Assembly (NCBI GenBank): GCA_047495785.1 | Contig: JBLDXI010000031.1 | Span: 186,001 to 250,000 of the forward strand | DNA: 64,000 nucleotides | Reading direction: 5' to 3' | From: Lepidodermella squamata | Lineage: Eukaryota > Gastrotricha | Part shown: one piece after another, positions 10,552 through 21,451 of the stretch | How the letters are laid out: every line of letters begins with the position of its first letter | Position numbering within the stretch: position 1 is the stretch's first letter | Notes under the pieces: model-generated | Told to the model about the DNA's origin: nothing | What the model saw: the letters and a program-made list of their open reading frames with translations, nothing else | The model's database searches: none | Position numbers and translations under genes: made by a program

Positions 10552-12078
10552 TTTTTCTACATCAAGCAAAAAACTTATATTACGATTACCTATGTTATAT
10601 TATATCGTGTTATATCGCCGTTCGACGCGGATATTGCATGCTCTCCAAATCCTTTTTATCTTACACAATATTTATTTATTCACCTTCATACCGCGGGAGG
10701 GAAGCAAGGCTGTAGATGTTTCTATCGGGAAAAAGTTTGCGTTATGACGAAAAAACTGTCTTCGCTTGGGTGGAGGCGAAACCACCTTGTAGCAAGGATT
10801 CGCATTTGTGTTTCTGTTTGAGTTGAATAGAAGTAAATGAATTCAATGAATTTTATTATCAATAGATTTTGCCACTCAAAATGACTAGACCGGACCGGTC
10901 GGACATATCCGCTGGTAGAGCGAAAACAGACAACTGACAACTGAAGAGTTTTGGGAAGAACCATCGTTAACATTGGCATTCGGCCCTACTGGTGGCTGTC
11001 GACTGTCGTAACTAGGCCGTTTGTTGCGTATGACCAGGAAACGAAACATATTCGGTCTCCATATCGGTTGTTTTTACGCCTTTTTTGGCTTTTGCGAAGT
11101 TTTTGCTGATAGACACATGGTATCGAATGAAAGGCGCTGATGGCGACAAACCTAGTAAAATCTTGATGACGGCCGGCAGTGGCATGTGACATAGACATAG
11201 ACATAATTTAGGATAGACTGCCTACTCACGAGAAAAGAGCGGAACACCATGGGTCACAGATGTTCAGCTGAATCATCAAAATGCTCAAAATTTCGGTGGG
11301 AAAGTAAACAGAGAAGTTCATTTTTCTTCCCCAGCTCGGCCGGGCCAGACGACAAAATGAGAATTTATCCCACTGTTTTGTTAATTTTGGAAGGTTCTGG
11401 AGCGTGTTGTAGTGGAGAATCTCCAACATTTTCTCGATTCACGCATTTATTAGCTGAAATGACTGGTCATTTTGGCAAATACAGCAAACAAAATTTTTCC
11501 ATCCCTGGCAGCGCGGGGATCCAAGATCGCACCCTGATGCAAAGGTCTATAGTGAGCCCGGTAATTCCGGACTTAGTTTTCAAGCTCAAGCTCGGCTTTT
11601 CATAATTCAGTAACATATATTTCGGCTTCTTCGTGTCCAGAACATGCTCAGTGCAAAGTTTGGGTCTAAGTTCGCCCGTCTGTGACCCACATATCCGTGA
11701 AAGATGTTTTAATTTTACCCAGCCTTTTTTACCGATGTTGTTGCTCCGAGTTGCAAAAATTCCAAGAATACACAAATCGAGTCCGCCTCGGATATCAGCA
11801 TCATATCTTTGAAAGTCTGCAGCATACTCAGTCAATTAGCAGTCTTTTGGATCAATTCGCTTAATTAGACTTTGAAACATTCTAATCATCGACAACGACG
11901 CTGGGCTATATTATAACGAATGATTTTCATTTTACTGTCTTTTTCCGTGCAAAACAACCGGTTTGTTTTGAAACGAGATATAATAACAGTGAAAAGAGGA
12001 ACAATTTAGACTGCTACTAAGACAAATCCATTTAAAATAAACCACCAACGAAATCATCACTAATAATCATCAAATAAT
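10552..12078. other. Intergenic with one channel fragment, otherwise no gene seen
   Basis: Apart from the short dead channel piece at 10889-10985 I find no recognisable coding sequence. Open stretches around 11226-11835 exist on both strands but have no splice-consistent, family-like or compositional support. Confidence 0.4.
10889..10985 (-). pseudogene. Fragment of a Cys-loop channel (M1-M2 junction)
   Basis: Read on the minus strand this matches the end of M1 and start of M2 of the neighbouring channels (compare 3028-3105 of subunit 1). It includes the P-A-D-M-S-D-R-type segment but in the wrong frame. A short local duplication of ACAACTG shifts the frame. Nothing else of the gene survives around it, so it is a dead relic. 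Confidence 0.75.
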
Positions 12079-14420
12079 TCAGTATTGTGAGCGCCGCGAT
12101 CCACTAAGAGAGTGATGATTCGTAACCTTATAATCTCTATTTCTCCAGGTTAGGATCAGCGAGCTGCTGAAAGATAAGATAAAAGCCCCGAAAGCAACAG
12201 CGATGCATCTAGAAACCGCATCTGGCAAAGCAAGAACAATAAGCACTGAGCCTAGAAGTATCGTTGAATTATTGACTAAAGCCATATTTGTTCGATCGAT
12301 AGAAGCTGGAACTGGCTTACCAACTCGGCGGAGGTTCGTCTTTATCTTATAGCAATTCCATATTTTTGAGATCAGAGTAACCAGATGCAAGCAAGGCAGC
12401 CCAATAGCCCAGATTATCATCTGCCTCGACTTGCAGATGAGAATTTCTGTATCAGTAACCACATCGGTTATTACGTCGTAGTTCTCGGATCCGAAACTTT
12501 CAATTAGGCAGAAGATTGGATCGGTAATCAAAGCAAATGTCAAGATTGCTGCGTTCAATATGCAGAAGCCCAACATTTGCTTCAGCGATATTTCAGTTCT
12601 CACTTGCCTGAAATTTCGAACATGATTCCACGACGGGGAGGAACGTGCGGAGTTCACTGGTAGACTGTTATTCGAGTGGAAAACCGTTGAACCTTCACGC
12701 GAATGTCTCTCGTAGCTGTTTTCCTCAATTTTGAATGATGGCATCGAACAATTTACGAATGATAAGCCAATAACAAGAACTGATATTTTAGTCACGAATT
12801 CGTTGTTATGGTTCGCTGCCAAGAAACCTGAGTGCGGGTAACTGAAAAGGAAAGCTGCAACATCCAATGCAAGGAACCCAAGAAACCGCACAATACTACC
12901 AATACCTTTTTCCGCAAATATTTCTCGCAATGCATTCTTATCCAGCCTCAGAATTCGGTTGATCCCGAGGCAAATCTGGGAAAGTGCAACAATTGCTGAG
13001 AATGTTGTGATGACAATGAATATTGGCTGCGAGATTTTGTATGTTTCAACATTTGTTTGTCGATCATCTCGCGGCGGTTGGCCATCAAACGTTGCCCAAG
13101 CTATAGGTCTTACCATTCGCAAGTTGAAGTTGGAGTAGGCAAATTCAGGACTCCCAGCGTTTTGGTGGACAGTTACGACAATCTGATCACCTTTCTGTGG
13201 TGTCCATTGAACTACGGCCTGGGCATCCGCCTCAACTAAGCCCTTCTCAGTGTAGCTCATGTTTCCTATGCGGAGGCCTTGGATGTTAATATGGAAAAGG
13301 GACTCGTTCACAGCTTTCATGACGATTTCGGGGTTCGTTTTATAGTTAGCCAGGGACACATTTTGCTTCTTCAGTTCGATATCCGCATTGTGAAGTGCAT
13401 TCAGGCCTTTTAGTCATGCATCAAAAATCGGTACTGAAAGTCGGATGATAAAGCGAGATTAGGATTCACGGTTAGAAGCAGGTTCTCGTAACTTTTCTGA
13501 GTAAAACCCCACTCAGAACGAATGTTTGGATACTCAAGCTGCTGCGCCGATCCAGTCCAAAATGCTTGTAGGAACTGCTGTGAGTAAACTTCCCTTTTAC
13601 ATCCATGAACTTCCGGTGCCAGACGGTACGGGTTGTTAAATGTGCTGTAGTTCACGATGAAAACATATCTCGGCCCCGTGATTCCAGCTTTAAAGGCTTG
13701 GCATAGGAATCGATAGACAATGACGTCATTTGAAGTGAATAGGTTGATTATTCTGACGTCTAGCGATTTGATCGTCTCAATCACTTGATCGTTGATCTCG
13801 ACTATAGCGGTAAAATAGGCGACGTTCAGGTTACTGTCGATTGCAGCGCGGTACAAAAGCATAGCTGTGCCGTAATCGTTAACATTCGCGGCGTTTGTAA
13901 CAACTCCGAAACGTGACCATTTACCGATATTTCGAACGAATTGGAGGATCGTGTAGGTCGTAAATTGCCCGGTTGGTATGGATAGATAGACATTGGGGTA
14001 CTTGTGGTGATTGATGAAGATTGCAGCACTGCATAGCGAACTTAGGACAACCATTTTCAGCTCGTTAACAATAGGGCTCATCGACTGGCAGCCCGTTGAA
14101 AACTTGGGTCCGAGGATCAATGGGGAGGCAGTATAGGCCAGGCTGCTCATAGATTTATCATAGAATTCGATGATAGCTCGCGGAGCCGCGTTTCCTGATT
14201 TCTCATCGACAAAATCGAATTCGACTTGGTAGTCGGGCAGCAGATCCGAGCGATTATTAATTTGATCAGCCATCCAACGAGCTACGTCGCTCCAAATTTC
14301 TCCTTTCTGGATTGGACCAACTGGCGGTATGAGGTTCAGTATTCGTAATCTGACTGGCTTCCCCTCTTGCTGAGGCAGTCCATTAAGTGCCAATAAAAAG
14401 GCAATCAGCATGAGACGCAT
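12079..14420 (-). pseudogene. GABA-B-like class C receptor, intronless, broken by a 7-bp deletion
   Basis: From ATG at 14420 a reading frame runs 336 codons: signal peptide, then a bilobed periplasmic-type ligand domain (PVRLRILNLI...). It ends at a TAA at about 13410. The sequence then continues in another frame for about 434 codons to 12079. That part completes the ligand domain and encodes about seven membrane segments, starting near ISQPIFIVITTFSA and ending near FGAFILSFSSSLILTW, with a short cytoplasmic tail. The related copy at about 430-450 has 7 extra bases at the junction and stays in frame. A single 7-nt deletion therefore explains the break: either a very young pseudogene or an assembly error. 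No intron is seen, unusual for this window. If functional it would be a G-protein-coupled receptor of the GABA-B/metabotropic type. Confidence 0.85.
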
Positions 14421-14944
14421 TGTTCCGGTTGATGATGAAAAGAGTTCAATTCAGAGTGAGAATCGAAGAACCTGTCAATCCTTTCTGGTGCGCAAATCGT
14501 GAAGCTAATGTTGAGAGTATAACACGTATGCTCTCTGCGTTTTGAGAGAAATTGCCTTCGTTACTGCTGAAAACGGACAGGTGAGAAAGTTCGAGCTGCG
14601 ATCTTCTGTCACATACAGATATATTCGCAGGACGTGTAAAGATTTGGTTCACCACATCGCTTGCACGGCAAGTTAATTAGCCGTATCTTAACGCTTTGCA
14701 CCTGCAGCATTACTGAAAATAACCGCTCATGCGAGTATCATATTGAAACCGGACCTTGCAGAGAATTCATGGCTTTCGAATCGTCGAGAAACCAACGCAG
14801 TTAGCAGCTCATTTGAACCACAGGTGCCCCACCATGAGGTTTTCAGTTCCCAAACATGTGGGCTGTTACTCTTCGCTCATTTGTCGAGCAATTCTGAATC
14901 TTTCAAGTGGAAACCTCGGCAGGCAGAGGTAAACGAAAATCAAA
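14421..14944. other. Intergenic, no gene seen
   Basis: 5' flank of the GABA-B-like receptor and 3' flank of the dead channel copy. No exon or repeat recognised. Confidence 0.4.
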
Positions 14945-15867
14945 TCGATCTTACGCAAATTCCATCTGGTATAACTATGCATTCTAGATATTTCGCAGCG
15001 AGTTGGTCAGCCGTTTGTCAGCCGACAAGTGACGAGGCAATAAACCGAAACAAACACTCCAATTGAAATCTGAACGGTGAAATTGATTTCCAGCCATATG
15101 ATTTCAGCAGTATCAGGAATATTATCGTTAATCACCACAGTCATCAAGAGGGATGAGGACAGGAAAACCGTTAACGATAAAACAGATCGATCAGATATAT
15201 CAGCGGGCAGTGAGAATACAGATAGCTGGAGAATTTTCTCAAGAATCATCGGTAACAATATTGTAGTGATGTAGCATTCGGCCATGACGAAGTTGAACTT
15301 GACCAATTTACCCGAGTCATGCCGTGTTGCGTTCGTTTCCAGCAGAAGCCAAACATCCGCGCCGGAGAACTCCGTCATTCCATGGTTAATCTTCCCTGTC
15401 ATTGGATCTGGACCTCCGAAAGCCTGCCGATCAAAGATAACTGCGTATTTCTCGAAGAAATATTTCACTGTGTAATTAAAATTATCAACAAAGTAATATA
15501 TATTAACATAGGAATTAGCCATATAGGAATGGATCCAATATTGCTGATCCCATTGCTGTGCGTCAATTGTAGCGCCCAAATTTAATCTTTCACTCGATAG
15601 CTGCAGATTTGTGGAATTCGCGGAGAAGTCACATTCCATGCAGCGCATGTACGAAGCTGCACATAAACTGAAACTTCGGCTTGTATTGAAAAAGTTGCTC
15701 GGTATCGCTGATAGCGATGAGTGATATTTGCCGAAGTCGTACCATTGCTCTTACTCTCAAGCTGTTGTGCGTAGGTTCAGTAGCATTGCGAAGGTATGGG
15801 CAGATGGTTTGCAATTTTTTTACAGAATTCGTCCCTTGGAACTAATCCAGTCGCCTCGGACGGCGGT
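14945..15867 (-). pseudogene. Cys-loop channel pseudogene
   Basis: Read on the minus strand the extracellular start (DEFCKK, then shifted CPYLR) through M3 (VSVYCLVTCRLTNG) is recognisable. Lesions: an extra T in the run 15815-15821 shifts the frame just before CPYLR; the Glu of the KDEIW motif is a stop at 15582-15584. The 96-nt linker exon and the start of the FPFD exon are missing, so the Cys loop is gone. The sequence after M3 is frameshifted and M4 is lost. M1-M3 are still open (FVMAECYITTILLPM..., ISDRSVLSLTVFL), so decay is moderate. Confidence 0.88.
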
Positions 15868-16172
15868 TTAAGCGCAGAGATGCACATTAAAGTTTACTTA
15901 AATTAAGATTCAATTTCAATCCGCGCAATCATGATGTCGATACAGATAAGCACAGATTGATACCAAAAACACGATTCATCTTCATTTTATTATATTCAAC
16001 GTGCATTTCATTTCACATGGCACCAATGCATGTTTCCATCGTCAAGCCATACACGGTGGCTGTTGAGGGTCCTGTTTTTGTAGGCGCGCCGCGGAGAGCG
16101 AAGCAGCAACCTCCGAACGTACTGAATTGATAGGTATTGATTCCCATCTATGCAATGTCATGAAACAATTTC
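15868..16172. other. Intergenic, no gene seen
   Basis: No exon recognised. The region ends at the TTAA target of the piggyBac-like element. Confidence 0.4.
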
Positions 16173-16378
16173 TTAACCCTTTCAGTGCCGAAGGACATAA
16201 ATGTCCTTCTCCGCAGAGAACAAGAGCAAATTATTAATAATATATTTTATACGTGGTACCCAGGTATATATTATCGGATATGCGTGCGCAAACAATGGCG
16301 ACGCGCGCGCGTGTCCGTGTGTTGCGCTTGCACTCGCGTCGAAAAGCGTGAGCGCGCGGGTCGTTCCGCACCCCTCGA

Positions 16379-16469
16379 AGGCCCGCAGCTATCCAACGAT
16401 ATAAAATAATCGAGAATCTACCGGGCGGATAGGGAGCAGCCGGGCGCCAAAAAATCACCCATTTAGGGT
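16379..16469. repeat. 91-bp direct repeat, copy 1 (inside piggyBac-like element)
   Basis: Identical by eye to 16568-16658, with a period of 189 bp. It begins AGGCCCGCAGCTATCC and ends CCCATTTAGGGT. Confidence 0.85.
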
Positions 16470-16567
16470 GCTACGGCTCAGGTACGCCAAATAGTGCGAC
16501 TCTCAGGGCGGAATTTCTCGCTGGATGATTTTTTTCGCCGCGGCGCTTGTAGCCTGCCGTCGAGGGC

Positions 16568-16658
16568 AGGCCCGCAGCTATCCAACGATATAAAATAATC
16601 GAGAATCTACCGGGCGGATAGGGAGCAGCCGGGCGCCAAAAAATCACCCATTTAGGGT
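16568..16658. repeat. 91-bp direct repeat, copy 2 (inside piggyBac-like element)
   Basis: Second identical copy of the 16379-16469 unit. The 98 bp between the copies are unrelated. The flanks diverge immediately outside the repeat, marking a clean internal duplication. Confidence 0.85.
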
Positions 16659-17706
16659 TCCTCCGAGCCGTGTGTACTTGTCCGCACTACAGCGCGCTTG
16701 AGTACAAAAGCGTGTCACTCGCCGCGCATTGCACAACCTGGAGCGCTTTGGGTCAAAATTGGAGCTCCAAGTTTATTGCGTGATATAAAATCATATTCTA
16801 ATATTCAGGTAATTCATAGTTCAAAAGTTGTTTGAGGAATCGCACAATTCCCGAGTGAAATTCAAGTAGATTTTTCTCGAAAAAAATGCAGTTGCATCCA
16901 TTGGCTGCTTTTTTCATGTTTTTACTATATAGTTTTCTAGCTGTTACATTTTTTATTATCAATCGAGTTCAATAGAAAACTTACAATCCACAGCTGATTA
17001 CCTGATCGCTGCAAATTTTAGCGAAAATTATTTTCTCAAATTTCCGCGCGATCGACGGCGGAGAGTGATGACGTCTCAATCGGGCAATTATCGCCTTGAA
17101 ATTGCGCATTTTCAAAAATTGCGTCGCAAATACGCTGAAAAACCTTACATATTTTCGAATGCGCTCGTGAAATTTTTTTAGTCACAGCTATTTAGCGCGA
17201 TTGTGAAAAAGCACTCTCTTTTTTTGAATCTAACTTTTTACTTAGTTTTTTGGTTGGTTGATTTTTTATTTTTGACGATTGATCGATTCGATTTTCATCA
17301 TCTGTTGATTTCAATAAAATTGAGAAAATATTATGTGAAAATCATGTTTTCTGATACGGTTGCCGCAAAATAGGGCAAAATTGTCATCGTCCTTTTCAGC
17401 CCCGGTACCAAAGAGGAGGTACGGTACCGTCAACACGCCGCTCATTGACGAGTTGCGCAACACACGCAATGCGCGCATTGATTCGCGCACTCTCCACGCG
17501 CATTTCGTGTTTGCACAATGGATAAGTAAACAATAGGAAAAGCCGAAAATTGAATTTTACCTGCGAAATACAAATAGCTAATGAAAAGGCTTGATTCTCT
17601 GCAGAGAATAAATTCTCCACCGAGAAAATAAATTCTCGGTGGAGAAAACGTCGGCACGGAAAGGGTTAATGCAGATCAGGAAAATAGCGCAAACTCACCA
17701 AGGTAG

Positions 17707-18414
17707 TTACTTGAACATGGGTAGCATCGGTAGCCGTGTTGGGGAAACGAGTGCAATAAGCACGAGTGCCAGCGTCGCCAATACTTGTGTAACAGAAGAT
17801 GTTATCTTGTAAGGGGTCGCATCGGCTGCTCCGATACAGGTCAAAATCCCAGCAGCATTGTTTGCCTGCGGGAGGACTTCGTATTTGATATTAGCAACGC
17901 TAGCAGGCGCCAGAGTGGCTGAGCAGCAATCAGCAAATGAGTTGAAGGTGTTTGGCGAGTCGGTAGAAGCCTAGACCCATGAATTTATACTGCAATTGGA
18001 AGCAGGGATGAAATGATTACCGCAGCAGCGGGCGTTACTGCCAAATAGGAGGTACATGACGCTCCGGCAACATTGTGGCGAAATTTGACAGTTGCGGCTA
18101 CAGCATTAGTACCTGTAGCTCCCAGAGTAGTCATTGAGCACAATTGGTAAGTCTGGCAGAGAAATTGAAGATACGCAAGGTTGAATTTCAAATATGATCG
18201 TTTTTCCAAATACCGATGCTTGGCAAGTCTGGCCGCCTGTTACACACTGATTGTCGGTTTTGGCGATGCAATTCTTGCTACTGGTATCGCAAAAGCTAGC
18301 AGACTGAGCGCAGGTTTGACCTGAAGTGCAGCTCGGAGACGCCGTCGTTGTCAGTGGACAAGCCGTGACTGTGGCTAATCCAGCAGCGATGATCGCAAGT
18401 GTAAGGTAAGGCAT
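17707..18414 (-). CDS. Small secreted cysteine-containing protein (198 aa), unknown function
   Basis: Minus-strand exons 18414-18214, 18152-18021 and 17970-17707 (introns 61 and 50 bp) give 597 nt, all phase-0 junctions. A signal peptide (MPYLTLAIIAAGLATVTA) is followed by a Thr/Ser/Cys-rich first exon with about seven cysteines. Two Ala/Thr-rich exons follow, with a CC pair near FADCC. In the chosen frame the tail is hydrophobic (VLATLALVLIALV), like a GPI-anchor or membrane signal. Another frame over the last 110 nt is also open, reads CYTSIGDAGTRAYC, and ends at a good GTGAGT donor near 17695, so the C-terminus is uncertain. I recognise no family. Confidence 0.6.
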
Positions 18415-19216
18415 ATTGAGATTTGAGATTGGTAGCTAAGAGTTTCGAACAATAAGAGAAGACCTATGCATCGGGCGATATTCTTACTGAAATTAAAGCT
18501 GCCTTGCGTCATGTCAGACATTCTTTGCGCCAACTAACGATAGAGCCATTGTACATTGTAGTGTGTTCGATACTTTGAACTGCAGATATAGACGAAACGA
18601 GTACAAACTTTCAATTTAGTTTCGGTTTGTGGCTCATAATCCTGCTCTCATAACCTTGCTTGTCCGGAAAATGGGCGTTTTAGAAAGCTAATTGGACTGC
18701 AGAACAAGGCAGACAGCAGTAACTCCCTTCATGCCATCGCCCTTCAAAGCTGCATCATGGGCGGGAAAGTTCGACGCCCGGATAAATTCAACCCAGTTTT
18801 CACGTTTGGTTGAAAGACGAAAGGAGAAAAATATCGCTTCAGCTGCGATGAGGCTGTGACTATCAACTAGGACAGTTGGAAAATCATCGCTTCAGCTCTT
18901 CGAAATCAAAGTTACCAAAGTTCGATTGATCACTGAAAAGCCTGATGACATAAGTATCTTATGTCAGCAATCTACACGATTTAAGAGCGAACGATTTAAA
19001 GGCATAGGTAATCATAGAAAATCTCAAACAACTACCCGAGCCCCAGTTTCTATTCAATGAATATGCGTGCTTTATCAATGAATAGAATTACTTACAGCTC
19101 CAATCTTCCATGGAACTATTGACACTATTCAAAAGGCTCTCGCATGCATCTCAATGTGAAATTTCGCATAACAAGCCTAAATATGCATTTCTGATTGCTT
19201 GTAATGGTCAGAAATA
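18415..19216. other. Intergenic, divergent promoters
   Basis: Lies between the start codons of two oppositely transcribed genes, so it holds both promoters. No other feature recognised. Confidence 0.4.
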
Positions 19217-20629
19217 ATGAAGTTCACCGCAAGATGGCCATGGCCTTTACTGATAATCTTATCCGCCTTTTCCAATGTCGTGCAATCAATGACGCAGGAG
19301 AAATATCAGCAAGTTCTCGCGGCCCATAAGGCTCTAGGTGCTAAAACAGGCGGGCATGAGCTCGAGCTATTCCACGCTGGACACGCAGCTCTGAAAGCAA
19401 ACAACCTCAACAAAGCCTATGCAATCTTCAAGAAAGCCCTCCGAGTATGGCACATGGCCGACGATGCTGATCTATCGCATCTTATGAATGAGATCCAACT
19501 GCTGCAATTCCTCGAGCACACCGCGACTAGGTTAGGAAAGAATGAAGATGCAGTCAAATACTGCCGGCAAATGGTTGATATTGAAGACGGGCAGGCGGAA
19601 AATATCGCTGAGACCTATAAAAGCGACCTCGAGCACTGCAAGTTCGTAGTCGCGGCAGACAAGGCTCAGCAAGGTGCTGCTGATATCGAAATATTTCCGG
19701 TTGAAAAACGCGAAAATATCGCTAGGAAGCTGAGCAAAATCAACGACTACCGATTGTGCCGTAGCATTTCTTACAACGGCCGAAATAATTACTGCCGCAT
19801 ATCACATCGAAGGAATCATCCGCTATTGACTTTTGCTCCAGTGAAAGAAGAAATATTAAGCCTGAATCCACCCGTTGTCATGCTGCATGATCTTGCTCTT
19901 CCGAACGAAGTCGAGATTTTGAAAATTGAGGGACGAATAACGTTGGCAGAAGCAACTGTTGGCCATGATGACACGCATCAGCTAAGATCGCTGGTTCGCA
20001 AGCAGAAAATTGCCTGGGTCGATAACCATTTGTTGCCGCGTCTTTCAGCTAGAATGGAAGCTTACACAGGACTGAAAGCTTCGGGTGATGGTTAGAAAAA
20101 CAACTTTTCGTATATGATGAATTGAATTTCTGGTTAACTGTAGCTTGCGAAACGTTCCAAGTTGGCCATTACGGAATTGGAGGGCGTATGTCACTTTCAA
20201 ATGAATTTGTATTTAACTCTTAATTTTCAATTATTTAGATTATCTACCCCATTCAGATAGCATAAATCAGGCAGCTATTCAATCTGAGATTGGAGATCGT
20301 ATAGCGACTGTCATTTTGTATCTGAACGACGTCGAGGAAGGAGGCCATACAGTATTTCCGCGTCTTGGAATCAGTGTGAAGCCAAGAAAAGGCTCAGGAC
20401 TGTTTTGGTACAATTTTCATCACAATGAAACTGTTGACGAGAGAACACAGCATGCTGCCTGCCCAGTAATTAAAGGCGAGAAATGGGTATGTTTTACGGA
20501 TAGTTTTAAATACAAAGATTGAAAGTGGCTGAATTGCAGGTTGTGAATAAATGGTTTCGATGGCGTGGACAAATGTTCAACAAACTCTGTGGAGCTGAAC
20601 CGGATCAGCGATTTACTATCGAAATATAA
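19217..20629 (+). CDS. Prolyl 4-hydroxylase alpha subunit, short form (417 aa)
   Basis: Fe(II)/2-oxoglutarate dioxygenase of the collagen prolyl 4-hydroxylase alpha family, acting in the ER lumen. Exons 19217-20090, 20144-20185, 20239-20486 and 20540-20629 give 1254 nt; all three introns are exactly 53 bp. A signal peptide is followed by a TPR-like peptide-binding region (about residues 40-150). The catalytic double-stranded beta-helix follows, with iron ligands His310 and Asp312 (in GGHYLPHSDS) and His377 (in QHAACPV). Lys387 is positioned to bind 2-oxoglutarate. The family's N-terminal dimerisation region is missing and the protein is about 100 residues shorter than typical alpha subunits, so tetramer assembly with PDI is uncertain. 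Confidence 0.92.
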
Positions 20630-21451
20630 TAATTTTCATCATATCATTTCATGATGTTGATGACATGCCTCGATACTGAAAGCTTTCCCGAAGGTTTTAT
20701 TTTGAAATGTCGCCGCCATGCGTAATCCTTGTGCTCTTTGCACTTTGCAAGCATGACTTGTTGTTCTAAATCAAAGCGAATGAATTACATCCAATTGGGG
20801 GATTGTGTAGACTGTATAAGTAAACGTAAAAACGTTATGCCCTTAACATCGCAGTAATACTGCCAGCTGTACCTTGGCCCTTGGGTAAGGATTTCGACCG
20901 ATCCTATGCTGACGCCATCCATCGCTTTCCTACAGGCCGAAATTTCAATCAATGACGGCTTTTTGGACGAGCAAGTTTGTGGCTTTGAAGGTTGAGCAAA
21001 AAGCAAGCTGATTAGGTTCTTACTATTGTTATTGTTTGCGAAAAAAACAGTACCCTTCTTATGGTAATTCCACCTTGAATACTGCCAATCCTTATATGTT
21101 CATCTTTCTCAAAACTCAATCATAACTCAATTCTCTTCAGAATCAAACATAGGTTCAAGTTATTGAAAGTCCGAATTTTATAGGAAGCCCAATGAAGAAT
21201 TGCCATTGTTTTACTTAAGATCAAGTACCTGCTTATTTAAGATATGTAACACAACGTGAAATCACGACCTAACTTTGCCTGCTGCTTTTATGAAAATTCG
21301 AGTTTCTTCGAATTTTTCGAATTCGAATTGGAAAACAACCCATTTTCTTACGGTCTAATGTCCATGTCCTGGTCTAATGTTAAGAAGGAAGAAGTATACT
21401 ATTATAGGATAATGTTCATCACTGAAAATTGTCATTTCCAATATAAGTATT
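20630..21451. other. Intergenic, no supported gene
   Basis: Contains an open stretch on the minus strand (21006-20785) without a signal peptide, splice sites or a known domain. I see nothing else; the right part is the 3' flank of the M13 peptidase. Confidence 0.4.

Larger units (their letters stand above)
16177..17665. mobile_element. piggyBac-like non-autonomous element, TTAA TSD
   Basis: TTAA flanks both ends (16173-16176 and 17666-17669). The termini are inverted: CCCTTTCAGTGCCGA at the left, inverse of CCCTTTCCGTGCCGA at the right (one mismatch in 15). TTAA plus CCCTTT-type ends is the piggyBac pattern. Each end also carries a palindrome: AAGGACATAAATGTCCTT at about 16191-16208, and a hairpin with arms TTCTCCACCGAGAA / TTCTCGGTGGAGAA at about 17610-17644. 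No transposase gene is present. It lies just beyond the 3' end of the small secreted-protein gene at 17707. Confidence 0.82.

Noticed and set aside
11226-11835. Several open frames of 60-120 codons on both strands
   Set aside because: No family resemblance, no splice-consistent extension, and overlapping frames on both strands typical of chance.
20785-21006. 73-codon minus-strand frame with several Cys
   Set aside because: No signal peptide, no splice sites that extend it, no recognised domain.
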